Below, in pieces: positions 8,544-17,144 of a DNA stretch of 64,000 bases. Within the stretch, counting starts at the first letter, position 1. Each line of letters opens with the position of its first letter. Origin of the DNA: Thermoproteota archaeon (GTDB lineage: Archaea > Thermoproteota > Korarchaeia > Korarchaeales > Korarchaeaceae); contig JAOZGN010000024.1 of assembly GCA_027491555.1 (NCBI GenBank), positions 26,998 to 90,997 on the forward strand, written 5' to 3'. A program made the position numbers and the translations under genes. The notes below the pieces were generated by a model. That model saw only the letters and a list, made by a program, of their open reading frames with translations, was not told the DNA's origin and searched no databases.

Positions 8544-10496
8544 TCAGAGCCCCCTCCTAGACCTGGTGACCGCCAGAGCCACCGCCGCCCCGGCCGCGAA
8601 CCCCAGTAGACCCGCGGCTATCAGGCTGCCCCGATCAAATCCCTCAGCTGGTGGAGACAGGCTCCGTGGGGTCGCCTCAGGCGATTGAGTTTCGGCCGGG
8701 CCAGGGGATGTGGAAGGTGGAGTCTCTGGAGCGGCCTGAACCCCGGCCACCAGTGAATCAAGGTTGGCGTATGTGGCCGCGAGCTCGTAGAACAGGAGCG
8801 CCGTTGTGAGGTCTCCCTGGGACTCGGAGACCTCTGCGTGCTCCAGGTAGCTCAATGCCAGCACTGGGACGGCATCCGTCTTCACCACCTTCGATATGAG
8901 CCCTCTGGACTCCTCCGATATCGCCTCTGCTAGGGACCCTGGATCGGCTGTGGAGAACGCGCCGTGTATGCTCAGCGTGGCGTAAGAGATAGCCTCCGCG
9001 GCCAGACCAAGCACAGCGTAGGTCCTTCCGTCACCTTCGGCCATTCTCGCCATGTTCAGGCTGGACAGGGCCCTGTCCAGGAACTCGCTGCTGGCACCGA
9101 CCTCCTCCAGTAGGGTAGTCGCGTACCCGACGACGCTCTCGGCCTCGTACATCATGGTGGAAGCGACCCTCGACACGGCGGTCTCAGAGGGGGGCGGCCC
9201 GCCGGATACCCTGAGAGATGCCCAGTCCTCGGCGGTCTTCGCCCTCCAGTTAGTATAGCAGAGCCACTCTGCCGCTGAGACCAAGTCACCCGCCTTGTAG
9301 GCTGACTCCGCCTGGGCCATCGCCTGCTTGGCGTCGTAGAGCCTCTCCCACGCGCCCACCAAAACCTCCAGCTCGGTGAGCGATCCGGGCATGAGGGGGG
9401 TGAGCAAGCCTTCCGCCAACGCGATCGACCTGTTCGCCTCGGAGGCATAGGAGAGTAGCTCACGTTCCGGAGAATCCGCGGTCGCCATTCGAGCGACCAG
9501 CCTGGCTCTATCTGCCTCTATTGCCGCCCTGAAGGCGGAGCTCACGGCTGAGTAGACCCTCCCCTCCGACAAGAGGTCTTCGGATGCCCTCGCCTCCCTG
9601 TCCGCTAGGGCGAGGGCCTCGGAGACGTATCCCCTGATAGACCGGCTCGGGATTTCTTCGAGCAGCGCGACCGCCTCTGAACTCGCGGACTTGTAGGCGT
9701 CGCGGTACGAGTCTATCCAGGAAGAGAGCTCGGACTTCACCGTCTCGGGCAGTGAGATCTCCTCGGGGGCCTCTATGGGTATCTTCCACCCCGTGAAGAT
9801 CTCCAGCGCCTCCCTGACCGTCATGACCTCCCTGACCTCAACCCCCAGCTCCCGCCCAAGCTGGGTGACGTTCACCTGCTCCTTGACGACCCTCCTAGTG
9901 ACCCAGAATGGCCCTCTCTCCTCGACGATCCTACTCTCGACCACCACCCCTTGGCCAGCCGGGACGAGGAAGAGGCGAGCCCCACTGGCCGCCGCGGCCC
10001 TGAGCTTCTCCGGTATGCCGCCCACGGGCCCGATCGTCCCGTCCGGGTTGACCATGCCCGTTATGACCACGTCGGCTCTGAGGCTCAGGTTGGCCAGCGC
10101 CGCGACCATCCCGATCGCCATGGCCGCGCCGGCGCTGGGTCCTCCGACGACCATGCTGTCTGACTCCATACTGACGTAGAAGTCGTACCTAGAAGGGTCG
10201 ACGCCCAGCAGAGAGCAGGCCACGAGCGCCGCAGTTCTGGCGGCGGACTGGGTGTCGAGCTGGGTGAGCGGATCCGCGGAAAAGTACACGCGGCCGGAGC
10301 CCCTCTCTACCCTGACCGTAAGCCTACCTAGGACTCCCTCTCCCCCGGTAGTCACCGCGGGCACGCGGAGCGTCGCCCGACCGGCGGCAGAGGACTGGGC
10401 CCATGACTCGCCAGCCGGCGGCAGCAAGGGAAGTGAGAGCACGAGCGTGACGAGGAGGAGGAGGGCCCCGGCGAACGAAGCCCCCCGCCCAATCAA
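8544..10496 (-). CDS. Secreted/membrane-anchored Lon-like (S16) serine protease
   Basis: This 650-aa protein has an N-terminal signal or anchor segment (residues 8-25), then a peptidase S16 (Lon) domain. The catalytic serine is in VVGGPSAGAAMAIG (Ser121) and the catalytic lysine in GGIPEKLRAAAASGA (Lys164). There is no AAA+ ATPase module, so this is the ATP-independent archaeal type. A long alanine/glutamate-rich helical region follows (about 260-590), then a Pro/Ser/Thr linker and a C-terminal membrane helix with RSRRGL at the cytoplasmic end. The protease domain is probably outside the cell, tethered by the tail. It follows a small gene with a 1-nt gap. Confidence 0.8.
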   Translation of the reverse strand: MIGRGASFAGALLLLVTLVLSLPLLPPAGESWAQSSAAGRATLRVPAVTTGGEGVLGRLTVRVERGSGRVYFSADPLTQLDTQSAARTAALVACSLLGVDPSRYDFYVSMESDSMVVGGPSAGAAMAIGMVAALANLSLRADVVITGMVNPDGTIGPVGGIPEKLRAAAASGARLFLVPAGQGVVVESRIVEERGPFWVTRRVVKEQVNVTQLGRELGVEVREVMTVREALEIFTGWKIPIEAPEEISLPETVKSELSSWIDSYRDAYKSASSEAVALLEEIPSRSIRGYVSEALALADREARASEDLLSEGRVYSAVSSAFRAAIEADRARLVARMATADSPERELLSYASEANRSIALAEGLLTPLMPGSLTELEVLVGAWERLYDAKQAMAQAESAYKAGDLVSAAEWLCYTNWRAKTAEDWASLRVSGGPPPSETAVSRVASTMMYEAESVVGYATTLLEEVGASSEFLDRALSSLNMARMAEGDGRTYAVLGLAAEAISYATLSIHGAFSTADPGSLAEAISEESRGLISKVVKTDAVPVLALSYLEHAEVSESQGDLTTALLFYELAATYANLDSLVAGVQAAPETPPSTSPGPAETQSPEATPRSLSPPAEGFDRGSLIAAGLLGFAAGAAVALAVTRSRRGL

Positions 10497-10497
10497 C

Positions 10498-10938
10498 TCA
10501 CAGGCCTCCCATCACGTCTCCCAGAGCGTCCATCCACCAGTTCAGCAGCTCTTTCCTCCTCTTCTCAATGTACTCCTCCGTGTAGAAGGTCAGCGTTGCC
10601 AGATCACCCCAGCTGTCGATGGACTTGGAGACCTCCGACTCCCACACGCCTGCCACAGTCTGGGCTCGGAGCCAGTCGACCGGGTTCTCATCCGCGGGGG
10701 CGGCGGGCGCCGGCCAATCCTCCCTGCCGGTGAACTTGACGTGGACCAGACCCAATTCGTCCACTTGCGCCTCTTCCAGTGTGACCGACTGAAGCTCCAG
10801 CCGGCCTGCCCTGCCATCAGACCTGATGGTCTCGAGCCAGGACGCCGCAGACTCTACTTCGGGAAGCCCCTTCAGGACAGACTCCAAGGACTCGACGTCC
10901 TTGAAGACCAGTTCGCCTCTAGTCTCCACCTCGCTCAA
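10498..10938 (-). CDS. Hypothetical protein upstream of the Lon-like protease
   Basis: This is a 146-residue acidic soluble protein with no signal peptide and no recognised motif. It contains a mixed alpha/beta first half and a Pro/Ala-rich stretch (WPAPAAPADENP). It starts at TTG 10938, with an AT box about 10970-10979 on the minus strand in the right place. The stop is 1 nt before the start of the Lon-like gene, so the two form an operon and may act together. Function unknown. Confidence 0.55.
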   Translation of the reverse strand: MSEVETRGELVFKDVESLESVLKGLPEVESAASWLETIRSDGRAGRLELQSVTLEEAQVDELGLVHVKFTGREDWPAPAAPADENPVDWLRAQTVAGVWESEVSKSIDSWGDLATLTFYTEEYIEKRRKELLNWWMDALGDVMGGL

Positions 10939-11074
10939 GTCTTCGCACCAGTGGGGTGGGAGCCGTACGCCTATTTACCCCTTCCCAACAGCCTCCCCAC
11001 ACCTCTAACAGGATCGCGCTTGACTATCGTGCGGAGAGCTTATAAATTGTCTCAACGTCCCCTCAGGGATTCCC

Positions 11075-11731
11075 TTGCAGGAGGAGCGAGTCTGCCAGCT
11101 TGCACTGGTCTCAGGCAGTTTCACAGAGGCTCTAACGGCCGCGCTGAGGGAGAGGCAGGTTCACGGCCTGGTCCTGATATTCAGGAGGGAGGAGATGGAG
11201 GCCGTGACGGCTCAGTCAGACGTTCTCAGCGCCTTACTCAGCCTTCCAATAAAGCTCGTTCCTTATCAGGACTCTAAGAGCCCGGAAGAGATGGCCACGA
11301 TCATGAGAGAGGCTATGAGAGAGCTGTGTGAGGAGTACACCTCCATCGAGGTCAACATAGGCGCGGCGGACAAGAGCCAGGCCGTGGCTGGCCTCCTGGC
11401 GGCCATGGCCCACGGGCTCCCCTGTTTCGACGTCGTCAACGGGAGGATAGTCAGCCTACCTACGCCGCCCAACGGGCTCAGGGTCGGACTGAGTGAGGAG
11501 AAGCTGAGCATCCTGGCGGCCCTGTGGTCTGAGGGAGGGAGGGTGGAGGGGCTTGACAACCTCTCCAGGAAGACTGCCATGAGTCGGGCCCTCCTTAGCT
11601 ATCACATCAGGGGATCCGAGAGAACCCCCGGGTTAGAGGCCATGGGCTTTGTGAAGGTCACCCGCATCGGCCGGAAGACGGCCGTCGAGCTCACCCCTCT
11701 CGGTAGACTTGTCGCCGCCTCGATAGGGTGA
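11075..11731 (+). CDS. CARF-like domain plus winged-HTH regulator
   Basis: This 218-aa protein has an N-terminal Rossmann-like domain ending in EVNIGAADKSQAVAGLLAAMA, which resembles the ligand motif of CARF/Csa3 domains (V-N-I-x-G-G-x-K). A winged helix-turn-helix follows, from about residue 137 (LSEEKLSILAALWSEGGRV through VELTPLGRLVAASIG). Csa3 proteins respond to cyclic oligoadenylates and control CRISPR genes, but no cas gene or array is in this window. The TATA box CTTATAAAT at 11039-11047 predicts a leaderless TTG at 11075. Its end overlaps the adenylate kinase start by 4 nt. Confidence 0.6.
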   Translation: MQEERVCQLALVSGSFTEALTAALRERQVHGLVLIFRREEMEAVTAQSDVLSALLSLPIKLVPYQDSKSPEEMATIMREAMRELCEEYTSIEVNIGAADKSQAVAGLLAAMAHGLPCFDVVNGRIVSLPTPPNGLRVGLSEEKLSILAALWSEGGRVEGLDNLSRKTAMSRALLSYHIRGSERTPGLEAMGFVKVTRIGRKTAVELTPLGRLVAASIG

Positions 11732-12402
11732 TCGCCTTGAGGCTCGTCATCATGGGCCCCCCGGGGGCGGGGAAGGGGACCCAGTCAGCCCTTATCTCAT
11801 CCAAGTACGGGATACCCCACGTGTCCACTGGCGACATGTTTCGGGAGATCCTCAAGAGGAACGACAACCTTGCCAATCGAATCAGGAGGTACGTCGAGTC
11901 TGGGGAGCTCGTGCCTGACGAGCTGGTCGTTGAGATGGTGCGCGACAGGATATGTCGATCCGACTGCGAGAGGGGGTTCATACTGGACGGATTTCCCAGG
12001 ACGATAGCCCAGGCTGAGGCCCTCGACCGAATGCTCAGCGAGGCCGGGAAGGAACTCAACGCGGTGCTGTACCTGAAGGTTTCCGAGGAGACCGTCGTGC
12101 GCAGGCTCTCGAGGAGGAGGGTCTGCGAGAGTTGCGGCGCGATCTACCACCTGGACTACAACCCGCCGAAGAGACCGGGGATCTGCGACCTGTGCGGCGG
12201 GAAGCTCATCCAGAGGGATGATGACCGCGAGGAGGTCGTTAGAGAGCGGCTGAGAGTGTACCGCGAGCAGACCGAGCCCCTCATAAGTTACTACGGGAAG
12301 AAGGGCCTCCTAGTCGAAGTCGACGGGTGCAAGGAGATCCACCAAGTTTGGAGGGAGGTCCAGAGGGCCCTCGACCCGATTGCGGCGCAGGGGGACTGCT
12401 GA
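11728..12402 (+). CDS. adk: Adenylate kinase with zinc-binding lid
   Basis: This is the 224-residue long-form adenylate kinase, interconverting AMP, ADP and ATP. It has the P-loop GPPGAGKGTQ near the N-terminus, the AMP-binding STGDMFREI and FILDGFPRT motifs, and a lid domain with four cysteines (RRVCESCG and ICDLCGG) that should bind zinc. The GTG 11728 overlaps the stop of the regulator by 4 nt; TTG 11737 is an alternative start. Many thermophilic crenarchaea use a different trimeric enzyme, so this bacterial/eukaryotic-like long form is worth noting. Confidence 0.9.
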   Translation: MIALRLVIMGPPGAGKGTQSALISSKYGIPHVSTGDMFREILKRNDNLANRIRRYVESGELVPDELVVEMVRDRICRSDCERGFILDGFPRTIAQAEALDRMLSEAGKELNAVLYLKVSEETVVRRLSRRRVCESCGAIYHLDYNPPKRPGICDLCGGKLIQRDDDREEVVRERLRVYREQTEPLISYYGKKGLLVEVDGCKEIHQVWREVQRALDPIAAQGDC

Positions 12403-12459
12403 ACGGGTGGCTACGGTAAGCGTTTTGTTTTGCGAGCGGATCTAACGGCTTGATCTCAG

Positions 12460-12759
12460 ATGCCGGAAGTCCCGGAAGAGGTCCTGACGGTATCCAAGAG
12501 GGGGAGGGTCGAGGTAAGGACCCTCGTGAGGAGGGGAAGGTTCGCCTTGATAGAGTATCGAGACCCGGAGACCATGGAGAGGACCGAGGACAAGTACAAG
12601 CTCGTCCTGCTTGGGGACGATGGGACCGTGGAGGAGTACTTCATCCTCCCGCTGAAGCAGCCGCACAGGCGCCTCCTGGTAATCCCCAAGGAGAAGAAGG
12701 GGGACAAGCTCATGGTGTGGAACCCCGAGTCCGGAAGGGCGGAGCCCATGTTTCCCTAA
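12460..12759 (+). CDS. Hypothetical 99-aa protein
   Basis: This is a small basic protein, apparently all beta, with no known motif. Its strand-rich pattern (GRVEVRTLVRRGRFALIEYR, then KYKLVLLGDDGTVEEYFILP) could form an OB-like or SH3-like barrel, but this is only a guess from the pattern. The ATG at 12460 follows a 57-nt gap after adk. An AT-rich element near 12420-12430 could be its promoter. Function unknown. Confidence 0.55.
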   Translation: MPEVPEEVLTVSKRGRVEVRTLVRRGRFALIEYRDPETMERTEDKYKLVLLGDDGTVEEYFILPLKQPHRRLLVIPKEKKGDKLMVWNPESGRAEPMFP

Positions 12760-12802
12760 AGACGTGGGGCCTCCAGGGTGCTTCGGGACTCATTAGGTAA
12801 AT

Positions 12803-12837
12803 GTTTTAAACAAATTGACCGGGGTGTTTCTCCCCGG
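12803..12837 (+). promoter_or_regulatory. Promoter and inverted repeat before the CBS gene
   Basis: A TATA box GTTTTAAAC lies at 12803-12811, which predicts transcription start near 12834. A 6-bp inverted repeat CCGGGG-N7-CCCCGG covers 12819-12837, directly at the predicted start of transcription and 6 nt before the TTG. This is the place where an archaeal repressor would block transcription. Confidence 0.45.
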
Positions 12838-12842
12838 GGGTT

Positions 12843-13667
12843 TTGGGGCTGGAGAAGAAGGCTATAGAGATCGCAACGCTCTCGGTGGTCACCGCCCGAC
12901 CCGAAGACGCCATCCTGAAGGCAGCTAAGGTAATGACGAGGGGGTGGTTCCGACGCCTCCCCGTGCTGGAGGATGGCCGCGTCGTCGGACTCGTCACGGC
13001 CAGGGACGTGCTGAAGGCGATCGCCGAGGCCATCACCCCAGAGGCGGGGCGCGCATGCATAATCGAGACCCTTAGGAAACCCCTTAGAAGCGTCCTTCAC
13101 GCTCCCCCCGCCGTCGTGGGTCCCTACGCGTCGGTCAAGGAGGTCCTCAACATGGTGCTCTCCACCGACGCGGGGGCCGCGCTGGTGGTGGATGAGGAGG
13201 GGAGGCTCCTGGGCATAGTCACCGAGAGAGACCTCCTCAACGCCCTCAAGGACTCCGTCGAGGTCCGAGAGAGCGTCGAAGAGATAATGACACGGGATGT
13301 CAAGACCCTGAGGCCCAGCGACGCGGTGTACGAGGCCGTGAGGGGGATGGTCAGGGGAGGGTTCAGGAGGTACCCCGTCGTCGACGAGGCTGGCAAGCTG
13401 GTGGGGATAGTGACGGCGCGCGACCTAGTGGCCCTGGCCTCGGGGTGTGAGGAGGACGTCTCCGCCGCAGACGCCTTCTTTGGTCCCGTGGAGAGGGTGA
13501 TGACCAGGAACCCGTTGACCGTCAACCCCCAGTTTGGAGTGATGGCTGCCGTCAGAAGGACGACCGAGGCCGGGATAGGAGTGCTGCCCGTGGTAACGGC
13601 TGGGCGGCTCGTTGGCATAGTCACCGAGATGGACCTCCTGAGGGCGATAGCCAGACACATCGAGTAG
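12843..13667 (+). CDS. Four-CBS-domain protein
   Basis: This 274-residue protein is made only of four CBS repeats, roughly 1-65, 70-135, 138-205 and 208-274. Each ends in the typical sequence such as GLVTARDVL, GIVTERDLL, GIVTARDLV and GIVTEMDLL. Pairs of CBS domains form Bateman modules that bind adenine nucleotides, so this is probably a stand-alone energy or ligand sensor. The start TTG 12843 is set by the TATA box at 12803-12811. No partner enzyme is adjacent in the same direction. Confidence 0.85.
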   Translation: MGLEKKAIEIATLSVVTARPEDAILKAAKVMTRGWFRRLPVLEDGRVVGLVTARDVLKAIAEAITPEAGRACIIETLRKPLRSVLHAPPAVVGPYASVKEVLNMVLSTDAGAALVVDEEGRLLGIVTERDLLNALKDSVEVRESVEEIMTRDVKTLRPSDAVYEAVRGMVRGGFRRYPVVDEAGKLVGIVTARDLVALASGCEEDVSAADAFFGPVERVMTRNPLTVNPQFGVMAAVRRTTEAGIGVLPVVTAGRLVGIVTEMDLLRAIARHIE

Positions 13668-13701
13668 GTTGGCATAGAGTCTGAGGTGGTGGGCGGGTTG
13701 A

Positions 13702-14859
13702 TTAGCCCACCACCGCGGTCTCACCCTCGAACACGCCCTTCTCGAATCTATCCGGCAGGAACGGATCTAGCGGGATGTCTAGGGGCTCTCCGGCTATGAG
13801 CTGGGCCACTAGGTAGGCTGTGGCTGGACCCATCATGAAGCCGTGGCCGCTGAAGCCGTTGGCTTGTATGAACCCATCCACCTCCTTGACTGGTCCTGTT
13901 ATCTGGTGCGCATCCGGGGTGACGTCGTACAGGCCCGCCCACTGCCTAATGACCCTCACCCCCTTCAGAGAAGGAATATACTTGGCTAGGAGCCTGCTCA
14001 TAGTGATGAGGAACCTTAGGCTCGACTCGAAGTTGTAGCCTGGCCTCTCGTTGGGGTCGCCCCAGCCGCCGATTATCCCGCCGCGGGAGGACTGCCTGAA
14101 GTACACGTTGTCGTGGAAGGAGATCACCATAGGCCTCAGAAAGGGCCTGACTGGCTCGGTGACAAGTATCTCGTGCCTGTAGGGTTTGTTGGGCAGCTTG
14201 ACCCCCGCAGTCTCGGCAACCAGCCTGGACCAGGCCCCGGCGGCGTTGACGACCCAGTCCGTCCTCACAACGCCCCTGGACGTCTCCACGCCCTTGACCT
14301 GGCCGTCCTCCACGAGGACCTTCTTCACCTCGGTGAAGGTAAAGATCTCGGCCCCCAGCCTCTCGGCGGCCCTCGCGTAGCCGTACGTGACTTTGAAGGG
14401 ATCTGCGTACCCGTCGGTCGGGTTCCAGGCCGCCCCAAGAGCCCCTATTCCCTCGACGTCTAGCTCGGGCACTATCTCCCTGATCTCCCTGGGCTCCAGC
14501 CACCTGACGGGGAGGCCGAGCGACCTCTGCATCCTCATGTTCCTCTGGAAGTCCTTGACCTCCTGCTCGGTCTTCGCCACGATCAGGTATCCACCCTGCC
14601 TGTAGTCGGTCTCTACGCCCAGCTCCTGGTCCAGATTCTTGTAGATCTCCACGCTCTTCATCGCGAGCCTGACGTGGTCCTCCGTGGACCACTGCTGCCT
14701 TATCCCGCCCGGGCAGCGGCCCGTCGCGCCGGAGGTTATGTAGGAGCGGTCGAAGACCGCGACGCTCAGTCCCCTGCTGGCGAGGTAGTAGGCCGTGGCG
14801 CAGCCGATTATCCCGGCTCCAACCACGGCGACGTCGTATCTCTCCCTCGGCTGCCTCAA
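13702..14859 (-). CDS. FAD-dependent amino-acid dehydrogenase, beta (catalytic) subunit
   Basis: This 385-aa flavoprotein belongs to the glycine/D-amino-acid oxidase family. The N-terminal FAD site is YDVAVVGAGIIGCATAYYLA, and the C-terminal glycine-rich stretch is FIQANGFSGHGFMMGPATA. The frame is open for 60 further codons upstream, but that part overlaps the 2Fe-2S gene. TTG 14859 overlaps that gene's stop by 4 nt and sits just before the FAD motif, so I chose it. It is the last gene of a four-gene operon matching the alpha-ferredoxin-BFD-beta order of the Thermococcales dye-linked L-proline dehydrogenase. The substrate (proline, sarcosine, or another amine) is not proven. Confidence 0.78.
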   Translation of the reverse strand: MRQPRERYDVAVVGAGIIGCATAYYLASRGLSVAVFDRSYITSGATGRCPGGIRQQWSTEDHVRLAMKSVEIYKNLDQELGVETDYRQGGYLIVAKTEQEVKDFQRNMRMQRSLGLPVRWLEPREIREIVPELDVEGIGALGAAWNPTDGYADPFKVTYGYARAAERLGAEIFTFTEVKKVLVEDGQVKGVETSRGVVRTDWVVNAAGAWSRLVAETAGVKLPNKPYRHEILVTEPVRPFLRPMVISFHDNVYFRQSSRGGIIGGWGDPNERPGYNFESSLRFLITMSRLLAKYIPSLKGVRVIRQWAGLYDVTPDAHQITGPVKEVDGFIQANGFSGHGFMMGPATAYLVAQLIAGEPLDIPLDPFLPDRFEKGVFEGETAVVG

Positions 14860-15179
14860 TCTCTCTCCCCTCCCTCCCACTCGGGCTCCCGGGGCTCGAG
14901 CAGGGCCAGGTGTCCGACGGGCACGGGCACTATTGGGGGTCTGACCCTCGGGAGTTCCCTCATGACCTCGGACGTGGGGACCCCGAGTTCCCTCGCCAAG
15001 ATCCCGGCGGCTAGCCTCAGGCAGGTCCTCCCCTGGCACGGCCCCATGCCAATCCTAAGTATCCGCTTCAGCTCGTCGAGCGTCCTAGCCCCGTGGATCC
15101 TGATGGCCTCCAGAACGTCAGCCATCGTGACGTCCTCGCACCTGCAGACCGTGACCTCCTCGTCCGCCACTCCCATCAC
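14856..15179 (-). CDS. BFD-type [2Fe-2S] subunit of the dehydrogenase complex
   Basis: This 107-residue protein carries the BFD-like 2Fe-2S domain: VCRCEDVT near the N-terminus and GMGPCQGRTC about 35 residues later, giving four cysteine ligands. Such small domains link the flavin subunits in amino-acid and opine dehydrogenases. The region after residue 75 is unconserved-looking and Pro/Glu-rich. The start overlaps the ferredoxin stop by 4 nt and the stop overlaps the beta subunit start by 4 nt, so translation is coupled. Confidence 0.8.
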   Translation of the reverse strand: MMGVADEEVTVCRCEDVTMADVLEAIRIHGARTLDELKRILRIGMGPCQGRTCLRLAAGILARELGVPTSEVMRELPRVRPPIVPVPVGHLALLEPREPEWEGGERD

Positions 15180-15661
15180 CCCTCCCTCTCTCTCACTCGT
15201 GGGAGGATTGCCCTCACGCTGTGGGCGAGCTCTCTGGGGACTCTGACCGTCACCATGGAGGTCCTGTCCTTCGACGTCACCGCCCTCACCACCTCGGCCC
15301 TCGCCACCCTCTTACCCACCCTGTCCAGGGCCCAGACGACCTCTCCCTTCTTGGGGACCGGGAGGAACTCGTACGGGATGGACACCTCGGCCCACTCCCC
15401 GTCGAACTTCACCATGAAAATCGCCAGCCCAGGGCAGGCCAGCACGCAGGTCCCGCACCCGACGCACGCGTCCCAGTCGCACCTCGGCGGCGTCGTGACG
15501 GCGGGCTTGATGACCGCCTTGACGGGGCACACCCACTTGCAGGTGTCGCAAGGGATCTCCTCGTGGCACTCTATGACCGCGACCGCCCTTCCCTCCGCCT
15601 TCTCGTCGGGCGGGAGGATCTTGGCCAGCACGTCCTCTGGAATGACGCCGGGCTCGCTCAT
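15176..15661 (-). CDS. 4Fe-4S ferredoxin subunit of the dehydrogenase complex
   Basis: This 161-residue protein has two cysteine groups, CDTCKWVCPVKAV and CDWDACVGCGTCVLACPG. Together they provide ligands for about two 4Fe-4S clusters. The C-terminal 80 residues are strand-rich and unrecognised. It sits second in the operon, with 4-nt overlaps on both sides. It probably relays electrons from the two flavin subunits to an external acceptor. Confidence 0.78.
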   Translation of the reverse strand: MSEPGVIPEDVLAKILPPDEKAEGRAVAVIECHEEIPCDTCKWVCPVKAVIKPAVTTPPRCDWDACVGCGTCVLACPGLAIFMVKFDGEWAEVSIPYEFLPVPKKGEVVWALDRVGKRVARAEVVRAVTSKDRTSMVTVRVPRELAHSVRAILPRVREREG

Positions 15662-17127
15662 CCTATCACCTCCCTGGCCCTCTTCCAGATCCTCTGCTTA
15701 CCCTTCACGACCTTCGCGCTAAACGGGCCGCTCCTGAACTCCTCCAGCTGTCGGAGGGCCTCTTGGATCACCTCCTCGGCCCTGTCAGGCCTCAGTCCCA
15801 GCTCGGCCGCGGCGTGGGCGCCCGCGATCCTCCCCTCCAGCATGGCCGTCGTCGCCTCCTCAATGCCCGAGGAGTCTCCGGCCACGTACATCCCCTCCAC
15901 CGAGGTTCTAAGGTAAGGATCGTGTATCGGGACGGGGCCTCCCAGCTCTGGCACATAGTCCCACGCGGCCCCGGCCTGCCGAGGTATCTCCGTGGAGGGC
16001 GTTAGCCCCACCGCCAGCACTATCATGTCCACATCGAACCGCTCCTCGGTGCCCTCGATAGGCCTGAAGTTCTCGTCCACCCGGACTATCTCCGCCCCCT
16101 CCACCCTGTCCCTGCCGATCGCCCTCCTGAGGGTGTGCCTCAGGAGGATGGGAATACCCATCCTCCTCACCTTGGCGGCGTGCACCGCGTAGCCCCCGAT
16201 CTTCGGCATGATCTCCACGATCGCCTTGACATCCACCCCGGCCTGGAGGAGCTGGTAGGCCAGTATGAGTCCCACGTTCCCCGCACCCACGATTAAGGCG
16301 CTCTCCCCGGGCACCACGCCGAAGACGTGCATCAGCGTCTGCAGCCCGCCGGCCCCCATCACCCCTGGGAGGTCGTTGTTCGGGAAGGGGATCATGTTCT
16401 CCATGGCTCCGGTGGAGACCACCACCGCGTCCGCCCTGATCCTCCAGGGTCCCTCGGGCGTGCTCACCACGACGTCGTGGGCCGAGCCGGCGTAGTCGGC
16501 GACGACGGTCGCCCGGGTGAGCCAAGTGGCGTTGAGCCCATCGAGCTCTCTCAGGAGGATCCTCGCTATCTCTATTCCCCTGGTGCCAGCGTAGTTCTCC
16601 CTCGACCCGAAGAACTTGTGCGTCTGCTTGATCAGCTGCCCGCCCGGCCTCATGTTCTCGTCAGCGATGGCCACCCTAGCCCCGAGCCTGGATGCCTCGA
16701 TGGCCGCGGACAGCCCTGCGGGTCCACCGCCTATCACCAACAGGTCGACGTCCAGCTCGCCCGCCTTGGCCTCTAGCGGGGAGGCTTTTGGGAGTTCGCC
16801 GAGGGGGCGCTGCCTCCAGACCTCCATGCCGTCCCTTACAGGGGTGATGCAGGTCCTGACGTTTGGAACGCCGTCGACGGTCATCAGGCAGGAGGAGCAC
16901 TTCCCGATTCCGCAGAAGAAGCCTCTTGGCCTCTGCCTCCTGGCGCTCCAGCCCAGCGTAAGGATGCCCTCCGCAACGAGGGCCGCGGCGACGCTCTCGG
17001 ACTCGAAGGCCCTTATCTGCCTGCCCTCGAAGTTGAACTCAACCTCTCTACCCCTGTCGAACTTGAGGATTGGGTGTACGACCAGCCTCCGCGGCAAATC
17101 GGATCGTGGAGGCTCCTTCACCCACAA
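15658..17127 (-). CDS. Dehydrogenase alpha subunit: 2Fe-2S domain plus FAD/NAD(P)-type flavoprotein
   Basis: This 489-aa protein begins with a plant-type 2Fe-2S domain (Cys72, Cys77, Cys80, Cys93 in FFCGIGKCSSC and VRTC) as in HcnA and sarcosine oxidase alpha. The flavoprotein fold follows: VDLLVIGGGPAGLSAAIEA near 128 and a second nucleotide site SALIVGAGNVGLILA near 290. VEGMYVAGDSSGIEEATTAMLEG lies near 410. It heads the four-gene operon. TTG 17127 is the longest start, but an AT box at 17129-17136 is too close to it, so translation may begin further in (for example TTG 17097). Confidence 0.78.
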   Translation of the reverse strand: MWVKEPPRSDLPRRLVVHPILKFDRGREVEFNFEGRQIRAFESESVAAALVAEGILTLGWSARRQRPRGFFCGIGKCSSCLMTVDGVPNVRTCITPVRDGMEVWRQRPLGELPKASPLEAKAGELDVDLLVIGGGPAGLSAAIEASRLGARVAIADENMRPGGQLIKQTHKFFGSRENYAGTRGIEIARILLRELDGLNATWLTRATVVADYAGSAHDVVVSTPEGPWRIRADAVVVSTGAMENMIPFPNNDLPGVMGAGGLQTLMHVFGVVPGESALIVGAGNVGLILAYQLLQAGVDVKAIVEIMPKIGGYAVHAAKVRRMGIPILLRHTLRRAIGRDRVEGAEIVRVDENFRPIEGTEERFDVDMIVLAVGLTPSTEIPRQAGAAWDYVPELGGPVPIHDPYLRTSVEGMYVAGDSSGIEEATTAMLEGRIAGAHAAAELGLRPDRAEEVIQEALRQLEEFRSGPFSAKVVKGKQRIWKRAREVIG

Positions 17128-17144
17128 ACGTTAAAGACTTGAAG

